Of a DNA stretch of 64,000 bases, positions 45,228-56,442 are shown piece by piece (within the stretch, counting starts at the first letter, position 1; the number at the start of each line of letters is the position of its first letter). Both the position numbers and the translations under genes were made by a program. This DNA comes from Leuctra nigra (Eukaryota; Arthropoda; Insecta; Plecoptera; Leuctridae). The notes below the pieces were generated by a model, which ran no database searches, was not told the origin of the DNA, and saw nothing but the letters and a program-made list of their open reading frames with translations. The stretch is taken from positions 11,251,647-11,315,646 of the forward strand of contig OW203762.1 in assembly GCA_934045905.1 (NCBI GenBank), in the 5' to 3' direction.

Positions 45228-48200
45228 CTACGGTTCATCATCGCTATTACCAGCTTTCGCCTGATCGTAGGGCAGGGGAATTGCATTGGGTAGTAGCCGC
45301 TTGTTGAGAATCTGATTAGGCAAGAAATGTGCGGAACACACTCGTCTTTCCTTCAGCAATCTATCTTCCAAATCTAATAGTTCTTCTTTTCCAGACCTTG
45401 ATAGCCATTCACTGCATCTAAAATGTAATATTTATTTTAATATTCCAGATGATAATGTGTGTGTCTAGAAGTAGAAGTAACTGAACGGCAAGCGAACAAG
45501 CAATTCAGAAATAAGTAAACAAATTGCAAAGCCATTGGTACCGACTTGGTTTAGCTCACAGGGACATGGGTACCTGGAAATCAAACTGCATGATTTTTGT
45601 TAAAAAGCAGAGCCACACCAATAATTTTTAAATTTGTCTATTTGCGCAAGTAAGCGATTCCAGACGGAGCCACTTCTTGCAAGATTGCTGTTGGAAAGTT
45701 TAGATTCAATTATTTGGTTGGGCAGTTTGTGTTTTTAAGTATTACCACAGTATGATTCACCTGGGCCCTGATTCTATAACTCCATTGCGACTGCTTATAC
45801 CCTGTTCACACTGAGGATTCAATCGTGATCCAAAATCTCGATTGCAATCGAAAATGTGTGTGAACTTAAGAGGCAAACGGAAGCGAACGGGAATCGCACG
45901 GTTCGTCAGAGCGTTTTTTGAAATTGTGTCTTCCCACTTAATAATTTAAAAAAATCAGATAGTAATGACCCATTACAGCCTAAAAGACTAAATAATGCCG
46001 CACATTGGAGTTCATTATGACCTCTGGTGCGACCTCAAAGTGTTAAATACGATATTTTTAATAAAATAATCGAAAATAATCGTATTTAACACTTTGAGGT
46101 CAGACCAGAGGTCATAAAGTACTCCAGTGTGCGGCATTATTTAGCATATTAGGCTGTTATGGGTCGTTACTATCTGATTTTTTTAAATATTTAAGTGGGA
46201 AGACACAATTTCAAAAACCGCTCTGACGAACCGTGCGATTCCCGTTCGCTTCCGTTTGCATCTTAACTCAATCGAACTCGATCATGATCCAAATCTCGAT
46301 TGAGTTGTAAGAACGCGATTGAAATCTGAATCATGATCGAACAAAAGAAAACAAAAGAAGATCAATGTCAAACACAAGAAATTATGAATTTTAAAAATAT
46401 AAACTTACAAATGCATGTAGAATTGCATGTAACAAGCATTATAAAGTTTAACTTGAATCTTGCCTCCATTTTGATTTCGATTGTAATTGAACTGGATCAT
46501 GATCGAATTCTCAGTGTGAACAGGGTATTAGCAATTATTTCAATGTTAATCCTTATGGAAGAAATTGCTAAGCGGTCGCAATGGAGTTATGGAATACCAC
46601 CTCTGGTCCAGTTGGGTTGCTTATTTGTTTGAACTAATACATAATTATATAATTGAAAAGAAGAAATGGAAAAGAAAAAAGGAAAATTACTAGAAATCTC
46701 TAGAAAATATGTTTTAGTTTGCTATATCTATGACATTTTTTGTGCAACAAAATGACATGGGCAACTACAGCTAGGAAGCCACTCAGTGTAACGCGTTGAT
46801 GAGCAAAACCTGTTTTCATTGTCACACTCACATTGTTTATTCATTTATACAGTTACTGTTTGTTCGCACACTCTGGACAGAGAAATAACCCGGATGCAAT
46901 GTCAAATTGCTTATACTTTAGACACATGAATTTGGATAGATAGTACTATATTTGTCCATGATAGTACTGTAGCACATTTGAAAAATTTAAACTAAGATGA
47001 TAAGATAACTTTTATATTATACTCTAAAATGTTGATATACTGTTTGTTTAAATATGTAATGTATACAATTCAAATTCGACAATTTCAATCATTAGCCAAT
47101 TGGATTTCAGAGTTTCATTCAAAACAATATTTCATTGGCTAGAATGTCAAATTGTCCAACTTGAATTGTATAGTGGAATATGGACTTTAAAAAGGTAGGT
47201 ACCTATAAGTATAGAAGAAATAATTTAAAAAAAAAAATTAATCTTGATGGGCATGCAAAATTTCAATGTGATGAGAACAATTACCTAGTTTCACCAAAGA
47301 GAAGACATTTTAAAATTAAAATCAATCGTAGGATTTGGAAGAAAGTTAATAGCTAAAATACGGATATACCGGATGGCCCAAAAAAAATCCCCCTGATTGA
47401 GAGGTCACTATATCGAAACTATTATAGATAGGATTCTGAAATTTGTACACATATTAGAAAACATACCAAAATTTAGTAAATGCAAGTTTCAAAAACATTA
47501 CTATAATAGGAAAAAATTTACAGCTGTTCAAATTTGGTTGACAAAAAATTGATTACACGGAGCTCAAATAGCGCGCATCCAGAAAATTTCCAATGGCCGA
47601 GACGCTGTATCTTCAAAACTTTAAGCTACGGAACAGGTTGGGTGAGTGGTCAACGCTCTGAACTTGTATTCCGGAGGCCCGGGTTCGATTCCCGCGGCCG
47701 TCCTTCCTGACTGGGGTTTTTTTCGTGGTTTTCCCTCAGTCGACAGGCAAATGCTGGGAAGGTACCCTACTGATAGGCCACGACCGCCTCCTTCCCACCT
47801 TCCATCCTTACCTACTCTTCACCATCATCTCCCAATCATCATCATAATCATTCATCCGTCGCCATTAGCCTCGATGCAGAACAGTGCGACGTTAAGCCCC
47901 AGACAAATAAAAAAAAAGATATCAAGCAAAAATTTCAAATTATATTCAAAATAGATTAAGATCTATTGTGTAAAAATTTCAATCAATTTGAATGAACGGA
48001 ACGAAAATTATGGAATCTTGAAGTTGATCTTGAAAACAGAATAGTGGGAAAAGAATCACTTTTATAACGTGTGTAATAAAAGTTTAGAAATAATCAACAT
48101 ATTCTGATTTTACGCTCAACTTCAAGATTCCATAATTTTCGTTCCGTTCATTCAAATTGATTGAAATTTTTACACAATGGATTTTAATCTATTGGAGGAG

Positions 48201-51200
48201 GAGTGTGCTTTGTGAGAGGGAGAAGTGGAGAAAGCGCTAAACGAGATGAAGAATGGTCGATCACCCGGAATAGATGAGATAACAGTGGAGATGGTAAGAG
48301 CTGCTGGGGTAATTGGAAAAAGATGGTTGTTTCGAGTAATGAGTGCGGCATGGAAACAGAGGACCATACCGGACGATTGGAGAAAGGGAGTGACTGTACC
48401 GATCTACAAAAAGGGGGACAGGAAGAAGTGCAGCAACTACAGGGGAATACTTTGATGTGTCAATGTGCCAAAGTATTCGAAAAAGTGGTGGAATTTAGAC
48501 TGAAAGAAGTAGTAGAGGAAAAGCTCAGGGAGGAACAATATGGGTTCAGGCCAGGTAGATCAACCATTGATCCAATATTCACTATCCGACAAGTCATGGA
48601 GAGAAAGTGGGAGAGTGGAGAAAAACTGTACATGGTTTTTCTAGACTTGGAAAAGGCCTACGATCGCCTACCAAGGAAGAAAGTATGGGAATGTCTGAAG
48701 CGGAAGGGGGTGGGATTGGGTCTGATTGAGAGAATCAAGAGCACATATGAGAAGAACGAGAGCTGTGTACAAACAGTGGAGGGGAAGTCAGGATGGTTTG
48801 AGGTGAAGGAAGGACTTCGACAGGGCAGCGTTCTTTCCCCGACACTATTTGTCATTGTCATGGACGAGCTGCTGAGAAAAGTAGAACCAAGCGAAGACCA
48901 GGAGACGAATACACTGGTATATGCAGATGATATCGTAGTGTGGGGAGGAACCAGCGAATGTGTTCAAGAAAAGATTGATAGATGGAGCCAGATGACTGAA
49001 GAATACGGTATGCGAATAAGTCAGGAAAAGAGTGAGACACTAGTAATGGAGAGGAAGGCAACAAGAAATGTGAAGATCAGGCTACGGGGCTTGGAACTGG
49101 CGGAGAGAGGAGAGTTTAAGTATCTGGGGAGCTGGCTAACTAAGGATGGAAAAATAGGAACAGAGATAACATCAAGAGTAAAACAGACTAACACATTTTT
49201 CCAGTTAGTCAGGAAACTTCTTTGGAATGAGCAGTTCCTCCAGAAATGCAAGATACTCCTTTTCAAAAGCTATTTCCTGCCAATACTCACCTACGGTTCC
49301 GTAACGTGGGCGATTGGAGGAAAGGAGGAGAGCCAGTTGCAGGCAGCAGAAATGAAGTTTTTAGGAAGCATACAAGGAGTAACTAAGATGGACAAGATCA
49401 GGAGTGAAAAGATAAGAGGAGACTTGAAGGTAGAGAGGTTGGCATTTAAAATGGGGAGAGAGCGGCGACGGTGGTTTGGCCACATGAAGAGAATGCAGAG
49501 GGAGAGAATACCGCGTCGGGAGTTCGAAGCTGCGAGAAGTGATAAAAGGAGAGTGGGAAGACCGAGGGAAAAGTGGAGAGAGCTGGTAGCAGAAGATGTA
49601 CAAGAGAGACTGGAGAAGTGGGAAGAAGTGGAAGAAGGAAGGTGGTGGGAAGACAGGAAGAAGTGGAAAAAACTGGTAGAGAAGAAGAACGAAGAGGAAG
49701 AGCCAAGCCTGGCCAGCTAGCTTAGGAGTCCGGGCCCTAGTAAATGGTGGCCTCGCCATCCCCCGACCCAACTCTTGGAACCGGGATGAAGATTATTATT
49801 ATTATTATTTGAATATAATTCGAAATTTTCAGCTTGATATCGTACGTAGTTTTGAAGAAACAGCGTCCCGGCCATTGGAAGATTTCTGGACTCGCGCTTT
49901 TTGAGCTCCGTATAATCAATTTTTTGACAACCAAATTTGAACAGCTGTAACTTTTTTCCTACTATAGTAATGTTTTTGAAACTTGCATATACTAAATTTT
50001 GGTATGTTTTCTAATATGTGTACAAATTTCAGAATCCTATCTATAATAGTTTCGATATAGTGACCTCTCAATCAAGGGGATTTTTTTGCGCCACCCGGTA
50101 TTTGTCTTAATGACCTTGAAAAATTTCAACTTGATCGGATATCAAATTGACAATTTTAAAGTTGCAACTAATCGGACAAGTTTTTTAAAAAATAATTATC
50201 AAATTGGAGGATTTTGCAATAATTCAGTCTGCATACCAACTTCAATCATACTATCATACTAGTCTCCATATAGTCTTTACATGTGTGCAACATTCAAATT
50301 TGTCAGCCAAAAAATTTAGGTACCTCTATATTGAAAGTTTCAGACAAAGAAATGGTAATTCTTAGTAAATGTGAGACAAATTCGGGAAAATGGTATACTG
50401 TTAAGTGAAAAGCAAGCGTTACTATGGTACTATGGTATGGTACTATGGTATGGTACTATGGTACTATGGTATGGTATGGTTACTATGGTCAATGCTCTTA
50501 TCTGTGTTTTTGATTTTGTAAGCAATGCCCAGGCAACATCGTTCAACCAATCGATCTGAAATAATACCTTACACTCACACTAATTTCAAGAGCAATCACA
50601 GGCATAGTTTTTGAAAGAGATCCTTTGACTGGTTTAAAATTTAAAAGTAGAACTGCTTGACCGAGCAACTTTAAACTGTGCGTGATCATTTAAATCATTT
50701 TCAGTGTCCACATAATTTTTGAAAATAAATAACTGGACATTCAAATTAGAGGTGAGCGCGTGAGTGATTTTTGACTCACGCGGGGTCACGTCACGCGGCC
50801 ACGTTTTTCACTCACGCACACTCACGCACGCGGGTTCTGCATTTCGCTCACGATCACGCACACTCACGCAGCAAATCTTATGGACTCATGCACGCTCACG
50901 CACACTCACGAATTGCAACTCACGCACAGTCACTCACGTTGATAATTAGGTATACAAATTCTCATGCTTTGTTTAGGTTAGGTCCCAGGTCGTCAGTCAT
51001 CATATTTTTGATACACAACACAGCTCTTTTTTTACAAAGAACTGTTGAGTCAAATGTAGCATGAGAAATCCAACTTGGCCACGGACCACCTTTACTCTCT
51101 TTTCTTATAGGTATACCCAGTAATAACAACTTAGGTAGTATGCATAAAATATTTAAATTTGCTTAACCCTCTTAGTACCAGCATTATTTCCTGTATATGG

Positions 51201-53096
51201 GCTTGTCCATTCTTAGTCTTGTGACATTTGGAGCACATATTTGAAAGAAAAACACTGTTGGTACCTTTATTATAATGAATTTTATTTTAAAATTGATACC
51301 CTTGCATTGCATTTTTCATTTGCTATCATAATAGAACCATAACTTTTCTGAAATATGACACGATTTAGTTGAAAATTGGTGATAAATGTATTCTTAGTCT
51401 TGTGACAAAAAACCGCCGCTATTTCAGCATGATAATTACAAAACACATATTTCTCCTCTACTGATCCCTGTATCAGCTAATGTTATATCTTACTAACTCC
51501 TAGAAACGCTTCCGAATTTAATGGCACATTCAAAAATAATGTACGACAAATAGTTTAGCTTTTGTTATCAATTGAAGAAAATATAAATTTTAGTCTTGTG
51601 ACATTAGTCTTGTGACCTCTGAATTTACAACGTTAAAATATTTTTTTAAAGTACCATGACTGAATATATTTGATATTTTGAAAATTGCCAGAAGTATCTA
51701 AAACCATAACACATTTAATATAAAAAAATCAACATTTAATAAAAACTTTTAATTCTTTTTTCAAAAATATAAAAGTAGAAATGTATTTTTTTCAATGTCA
51801 AGATATGATATATAAAATATTTTGAGTACTGTCATAAGTAGCTATTGCTTTTACACAATTAAAATAAAAAAATAAAAAATAAATAAAAATATTTTTCAAA
51901 AAGTGAAAAATTTTATGGACATTCTTACGTGGACAGGCCCATATGCGAAGAATGCCAGGCCATATTTTCACAAATTGTTGAGTCACAGTAAAAAGTTGAT
52001 ATCTTTGCTTGTGCTTTACCAAAACTGTTGATTTTTTTTTTACATGGTGGTAAAAGTATAATGAGGACTTGGACAAAAATTTAGTTAATGATTATTCTTA
52101 TTGTACATGTTTTATTTTTTATTTGGATTATAAAAAAAAATTAAAAATAAAAAAAATGTTTATTATGCCACAAATTTTGTAATGAATTTTTCCCAACAAA
52201 GTGAATATATTTTTTAGATTTACTGATATTTTCTCAACACTCATGATTAATTTCATATTTTTGTGATTAAAACTACAGAAGCTATGAAATAATGTATAAA
52301 ATATATGCCAGCAAAAGTAGACGCCATTTTGAATTGAAAAATGTCATTTTGCGTCAAAATAGTAAGAAATCTGTACACTACCGCCACCAAACATTTTTTC
52401 AATAAACTACCACACTATTACCAACCCAGTCGATCAAGCAGTTCAACATTCCAAAGACATTAAGAGGCGCGAGATTTAATTTAAAATTTAGCCGATATAT
52501 CGGCCCTTGGCAAGTTTCGCACAAACTCTCAGAGCCGATATATCGGCTCTTGGCACTAAGAGGGTTAACAAGGGTCCATAATTTGAAATTACAATCGCAA
52601 CTTTCCTTAACACTAAGCCCTGGCCAAAATGCACAGAAATCTGTTGTTGTCAATGTTTTGTTTTTTTAATTAAAAATAATCAAGCCCCGCAGGGCATTTT
52701 TTTGTTATTCACGAAATAAAAACCAATTTGAGAAGCTAAAATGGCAAAGTTACTGGTCACGCAAGACACGCGTGTCACGATTCACGCGTGACCAGTAACT
52801 TTGCACACTCACGCACGACTTTTAGCAGTGGTGTACACACTCACGCACAATCACGCTAAAAGTCGTGAGTCATGCGTGACTCACGTCACGCGCTCACCTC
52901 TAATTCAAATTGTAATAACAAATAAAAAATATTATGTGTAGGTACCTATCTTACCTATTTTTGTTTCCAACTGGATATCTGAAGAATTGGATGTCACTAT
53001 TTGGACATATAGTACTATAATATCTTCTGTTACCACAGTCTTTAAAAGAACACGTATTTCCTCCACCAAGTCTCGGCACGTAGTAGTCCCCGACAA
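45228..53096 (-). CDS. THAP zinc-finger domain split by a 7.5-kb intron (partial model)
   Basis: Two minus-strand exons form a complete THAP domain. Exon A (53096-52955) reads NTCSFKDCGNRR ... DIQFFRYPVGNKN and ends in phase 2 at an AG|GTAAGA donor. Exon B (45417-45228) begins after a TTTAG acceptor and reads CSEWLSRSGKEELLDLEDRL, then RRVCSAHFLPNQI and LPNAIPLPY, with a TAG stop. Joined, they give the C2CH set of THAP DNA-binding domains (C-x4-C, then C-x2-H after 53 residues) plus the conserved Trp, the FFRYP Phe/Pro and the terminal Pro. THAP domains bind DNA in transcription factors and P-element-type transposases. Exon A has no in-frame ATG and opens after a TGATCAG acceptor, so a first exon is missing from the model. 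A donor inside exon B (GCTG|GTAATA) could extend the protein. The intron holds at least six mobile elements. Confidence 0.68.
45798..46527. mobile_element. PIF/Harbinger-like element inserted in the type A MITE
   Basis: 730-bp element with terminal inverted repeats TACCCTGTTCACACTGAG / CTCAGTGTGAACAGGGTA, flanked by a TTA target duplication. Subterminal sequence is rich in GATTGAGTT/ATCATGATC-like motifs. It is interrupted by a third palindrome at 45866-46266. No transposase. Confidence 0.72.
45866..46266. mobile_element. Innermost foldback palindrome
   Basis: About 400 bp with two arms of about 190 bp and a centre near 46066. The left arm begins TTAAGAGGCAAACGGAAGCG, and the right arm is its near-perfect complement ending CGTTTGCATCTTAA. 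The arms share ATCAGATAGTAATGACCCAT-like and AATGCCGCACA blocks. TTAA lies at both ends but is itself part of the symmetry. Confidence 0.7.
47634..47919 (+). mobile_element. tRNA-derived SINE
   Basis: Begins with a tRNA-like head: A-box-like TGGGTGAGTGG and a perfect B box GGTTCGATTCC at 47682-47692, the pol III internal promoter elements. The body is a tRNA-unrelated C-rich sequence ending GTTAAGCCCCAGACAAAT followed by an A-rich tail. It lies in the left arm of the foldback. Confidence 0.85.
48190..49809 (+). pseudogene. 5'-truncated non-LTR retrotransposon (reverse transcriptase)
   Basis: Encodes most of a reverse transcriptase: NGRSPGIDEITVEMV, VPIYKKGDRKKCSNYRGI, QYGFRPGRST, FLDLEKAYDRLP, GLRQGSVLSP, LVYADDIVVWG (catalytic YADD), FKYLGSWLTKDG, and a basic C-terminus with RRWFGHMKRM and RRVGRPREKWRE, ending in TAG at 49718-49720. 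The endonuclease is missing (5' truncation). A frameshift near 48450-48460 separates the first palm motifs (frame of 48225) from the rest (frame of 48323-49720), so it is dead. The 3' tail is (ATT)n at about 49791-49809. Style fits RTE or a related clade. Confidence 0.88.
50420..50482 (+). repeat. GGTACTAT microsatellite
   Basis: Irregular tandem repeats of CTATGGTA/CTATGGTATGGTA units over about 60 bp, just upstream of a GAGCGAGC-family-like stretch (about 50490-50740). Confidence 0.8.
50747..52902. mobile_element. hAT-like element with perfect 8-bp duplication
   Basis: 2156-bp element with terminal inverted repeats TAGAGGTGAGCGCGTGA at both ends and a perfect 8-bp target duplication ATTCAAAT (50739-50746 and 52903-52910). 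The subterminal 150-200 bp at both ends are filled with CTCACGCAC motifs. No transposase ORF is visible. A piggyBac-like element has inserted into its centre. Confidence 0.88.
51167..52564. mobile_element. piggyBac-like non-autonomous element (nested)
   Basis: 1398-bp element flanked by TTAA on both sides (51163-51166 and 52565-52568) with short terminal inverted repeats CCCTCTTAGTACCA / TGGCACTAAGAGGG. TTAA targets and CCC-starting termini are piggyBac hallmarks. The interior is AT-rich without a transposase and contains four copies of TAGTCTTGTGAC. Confidence 0.78.
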
Positions 53097-53899
53097 CTGA
53101 TCACGAACAAACCGGTAATTAGAATTGCAGTTTACGAACCTCTTGTCTTGTTGGTAGGTATAAATAAACATTTTCTGCATGAAACTAGACACAACATCTT
53201 ATCATTTAAACTAGCGTGGGAGAGTTGAAAACTTGGAATATTAAAGTTGTGCAAGAGTGATCAACTTTGTTGCTCAATTACCTAGATAATTTTTTTGATA
53301 AAATTTAAAATAAAATGCATGGACGAAATGACTTCAAATTTGAAATTACAATCTAATAATTATTAATTACTCACTACATGTAATAAATTTAGGCAAAATA
53401 CAATTATTTTACCTTTTTTGATTACCTACATATTTCATTTACTATCTTTTATTTTTCTACATCACTGGTATGTAGCCTACCTATGTAAATAAATCTATAA
53501 AGATTGATGAGCAGTTGTTGAAGAATCTGCATGAAGCCCAAGTCACAGTGGAAGATACAAGATAAAGTTCGTTCGTTCGTTCACAGTTAGAATATTTCTG
53601 ACGTTTTGGTTGATCACGTCATTGATTGGCTGCCCTGGCAATGGCAAGACTATCTTCTTTGGATTATTGAAATTGTATAAATTATGTGAAAAACACAATG
53701 TTTAATAGTAAAAAATATTAGAAATATTCAATAAAATTGATTTATTTGTATCTACAGTTGTATTACTGTACATATTTTTTGATTATTGTATTGATATATT
53801 TACATGTGTAGGTATACGTTCGCTTGACTACAGTAGTACACGGCCGCCATGACGGTTCATTATTCTTACCGTGAACGAACTTTAGGTTGTTGGATGCAT

Positions 53900-54140
53900 T
53901 GTTTGCTAGGATAGTAAATTACGAATGTCATTTTTACCCACACCAAGTACCCAACATAGTAAGTAGAGAAAAAATACTCTCCTCTGGTTCATTTACCTAT
54001 TATGATAGGTACCATTATACTATTTGGTTAGGTCATTTACCTGTCAATCATTCCTTATGTGCTACTGTGTTGTAAGATGTTTTGGAAGTCGCGTTTTAGA
54101 AATGACCTACTTATCACATATTTATTATTTTGTATTTAAA
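53900..54140 (-). pseudogene. Decayed copy of the zinc-finger gene 3' end
   Basis: Aligns with 56385-56610 (shared GTTGGATGCATTGTT, AGTAAATTACGAATGTCATT, GGAAGTCGCG/TGAAGTCGCG) but is disrupted by insertions and substitutions so that the final C2H2 finger can no longer be read. It belongs to a duplicated block of about 1.1 kb (about 52950-54140 versus 55480-56610). Confidence 0.6.
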
Positions 54141-54388
54141 ACGAATAACGATGCTCTTCAAAATGATACGTATTTATTGGTTTTGTAGGCAATGCAAAGG
54201 TAACGTAGTTAGGTTATAGGCATCCAGCGTGAGAAATGGTTGCCATAGTAATTTATATAAAGGTATAGGGAGTAAACAATTCTGACAACGGCAATCCAAA
54301 GTTCATATTTAGAGTGATTATTTATGAAAGAAAGAATATTTAAGTAAGTACATAGTAAATAATGATATGAAATATATATTCTTACACA

Positions 54389-54751
54389 CATGGGCGCCCA
54401 CAGGATTTCTGCCAGGTGGGGGCAGGTCAAGGAAAACAATATTTTACAAGTTTAAGGGGGGTGTGGGGGGCGCGCCCCCCACCCTGCCCCGCAGGGCGTT
54501 TTTTGGTTTTTGGACACTTTGAAATCAATTTTGAGACGTTTTGAGGTGTTTTTTGTTGAAATATTCAATATTTTTTAATTATTGCACTTTGGGGTGGTGG
54601 GGGACATGTTCAAAACTGCCCCGCAGGGCATTTTTTGGATTTTTTACACTGTGAAATCAATTTTTTTTTAGTTCTTTTGATTACAAAATGATACCTTATG
54701 TTTTCCTGACATCCAGGGGGGGGCAAGCGCCCCCCCCTGCGGGCGCCCATG
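54389..54751. mobile_element. hAT-like MITE, GGGCGCCC family, perfect 8-bp duplication
   Basis: 363-bp element beginning CATGGGCGCCCACAGG and ending GCGGGCGCCCATG, flanked by a perfect direct repeat CTTACACA (54381-54388 and 54752-54759). Internal CCCTGCCCCGCAGGGC blocks are themselves palindromic. A diverged copy lies at 20561-20974. Confidence 0.82.
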
Positions 54752-55478
54752 CTTACACATTTTCAAGTAAAATATTCATCTGAGAAATATTATTTATATA
54801 TGTATCTATTATTTATAGCTTTGACACATTTCCCCTACCAGAGCAGCCTCCATTTTTCTACCTTTGTGACGTCACGAGCAGGATTCCTATTAAAACTCAC
54901 AAACTCCTAAAATGTTGGTCTCCATGACCATGTAAATTTGAAGCTTATCGGTGAAATTGTTCCATTTATAATTTTAAACCAATCGCAGAATCTCGTTCCA
55001 AAACTCTACCTGTGACATCTCATGACATTAGTGTAGGTATTCAAATAAATTTTTTAACATGAATATTATTCGGCAATACGAAGGCTCGCTTATCAGCACG
55101 TTACACAGAGCATTTTTCTAGTACCTATATTATTGGCATGTGATGCCATTTTTATCAACCAACAATGATGTTGCTCCACGATAAGTAAAATATGATGTCA
55201 CATGCCACGTACTTAGGCAACTCATAAAAAACATGCATATTCCCTTTTCAAAAACTATCGTGAAGATAGCTCATGTTTCTGAGTATGCATGTACAGTTGA
55301 TTTTCCACAAGTCTTATGTTTTACCATCGACACAAGTAGCACAGTCCATCAGGAAAATCAAATGTCATGTAAATTTGCTAGAAACAGGAGTCTTCCAGAC
55401 AATTATTCAATCGGTCTTTGCGAAGATGCCAAATTGTAAGAAGAGAATACTACTTCATAAAAATATTGTTTATCTTAC

Positions 55479-55623
55479 CTAACTATGTTTCTAACAGGAA
55501 ATCTGAAGAATTGTATAGGTGGGTCAGAATCTTGACAATTCTGTCTCGTGTGACCACAGTCTTTAAAAGCACACGAATGGCCGCCACTAACATTCGGCCT
55601 TCTCCAGTCCTGGATAGTGACAA
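55479..55623 (-). CDS. Second THAP first-half exon (alternative or relic)
   Basis: Read from 55623 down to 55479 this exon encodes HSCAFKDCGHTRQ ... PPIQFFRFPVRNIV. It has the C-x4-C pair and the Phe/Pro of a THAP domain start, with a GATTAG acceptor and an AG|GTAAGA donor. Entry and exit phases are identical to those of 53096-52955, and its length differs by exactly 3 nt (145 versus 142). It could therefore splice to the same second-half exon at 45417-45228. It lies about 0.8 kb downstream of the zinc-finger gene stop. Sequence alone cannot show whether it is expressed, mutually exclusive with the other exon, or a relic. Confidence 0.55.
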
Positions 55624-55745
55624 CTAATCACGAACAAACCGGTCATTAGCATTGCAGTTTTAACAAACCTTCCGTCTTGTTGGAAGAAATAAGAATGTGG
55701 GTTTTATCAATAATTATAGGCACTAGAAACAACACCTATCCTGGT

Positions 55746-55866
55746 GGGCTATTCTAGAACGAAAACGAAATCATTCCGGCCTGGAATCATGTCACGGCCA
55801 TAAACATAGCATTGTTCTGAAATGATTCCAGGCCAGAATGATTTCGTTTTTATAATAGAATGCCAC
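55746..55866. repeat. Palindromic MITE, ATTCTA-ended, type C
   Basis: Ends GGGCTATTCTAGAACG and ATAATAGAATGCC. Inner arms AACGAAATCATTCCGGCCTG and its complement pair over about 35 bp. It lies between the second THAP exon and the zinc-finger gene. Confidence 0.65.
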
Positions 55867-56049
55867 CTGTAGGTACACTACGCGTGGGAGGGTTAAAAAC
55901 AGGGAATATTAAAGCAGTGCAAGATCAATCGATTTTGGGCATAATGCTTACTGTAGATGGTCAACTTATTAGATATATTATTTGAGACAAAAGACATGGT
56001 CCAAATGAATTGAAATTTTAAATTGAAATTTAATAATCACTCACAACAA

Positions 56050-56165
56050 ACAATATATTAATAAATAAAATATAATATATATTAATATATTAATAATATA
56101 TAATATTAATATATAATATAATATATAATATAATATATAATATATAATATAATTATATTACCTAA
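56050..56165. repeat. AT-rich low-complexity tract
   Basis: About 115 bp of irregular TATAATATATAATA repeats in the 3' flank of the zinc-finger gene. Confidence 0.85.
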
Positions 56166-56442
56166 TATAAATATACTACCACAGACTAGGTAGGTACATA
56201 CTACCTAGTATTGCAAAATAAATTTATTTCTTCTTTCTGAATAAATAATTTTATGATTGGTCCTATCCTATGTAGGACATATCTACATGTGGCCTACCAC
56301 TTGATAAATGTACAAATAAATTTAATGAGATTGATGAGTTGTTCAAGAATTTGCATGAAGTAAGTCTAAGTCACAGTGGATAGGTGGTTGGATGCATTGT
56401 TAGGACAGTAAATTACGAATGTCATTTCTAGCAACACACTTC

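Larger units (their letters stand above)
45763..46595. mobile_element. Outer layer of nested palindromes (split type A MITE)
   Basis: The type A MITE seen intact at 25122-25223 is here split. The left part 45763-45797 (GATTCTATAACTCCATTGCG...TTA) and the right part 46528-46595 (TTAGCAATTATTTC...GGAGTTAT) are separated by a 730-bp insertion. TTA is present on both sides of the insertion. Confidence 0.75.
47367..50100. mobile_element. Foldback element broken by a SINE and a retrotransposon
   Basis: Left arm from TACCGGATGGCCCAAAAAAA (47367) and right arm ending at 50100 with its near complement. The arms are about 260 bp, share GATTGAGAGGTCACTATATC and later TGATATC/ATTCAAAT blocks, and continue past the insertions into an inner hairpin (about 47960-48180, arms AATGAACGGAACGAAAAT). 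Removing the SINE (47634-47919) and the RT fragment (48190-49809) leaves about 0.85 kb of almost continuous palindrome. TA next to both ends would fit a Tc1/mariner-type target, but this is weak. Confidence 0.75.

Noticed and set aside
47641..47710. Stand-alone tRNA gene
   Set aside because: The A and B boxes are present, but the sequence cannot be continued into a full cloverleaf with paired acceptor stem and it runs into a SINE body with an A-rich tail.
52932..53192. 86-codon minus ORF starting MSSFMQKMFIYTYQQ
   Set aside because: It overlaps the THAP exon in a different frame; the THAP frame has domain residues, splice sites and a matching duplicate, the ORF frame does not.
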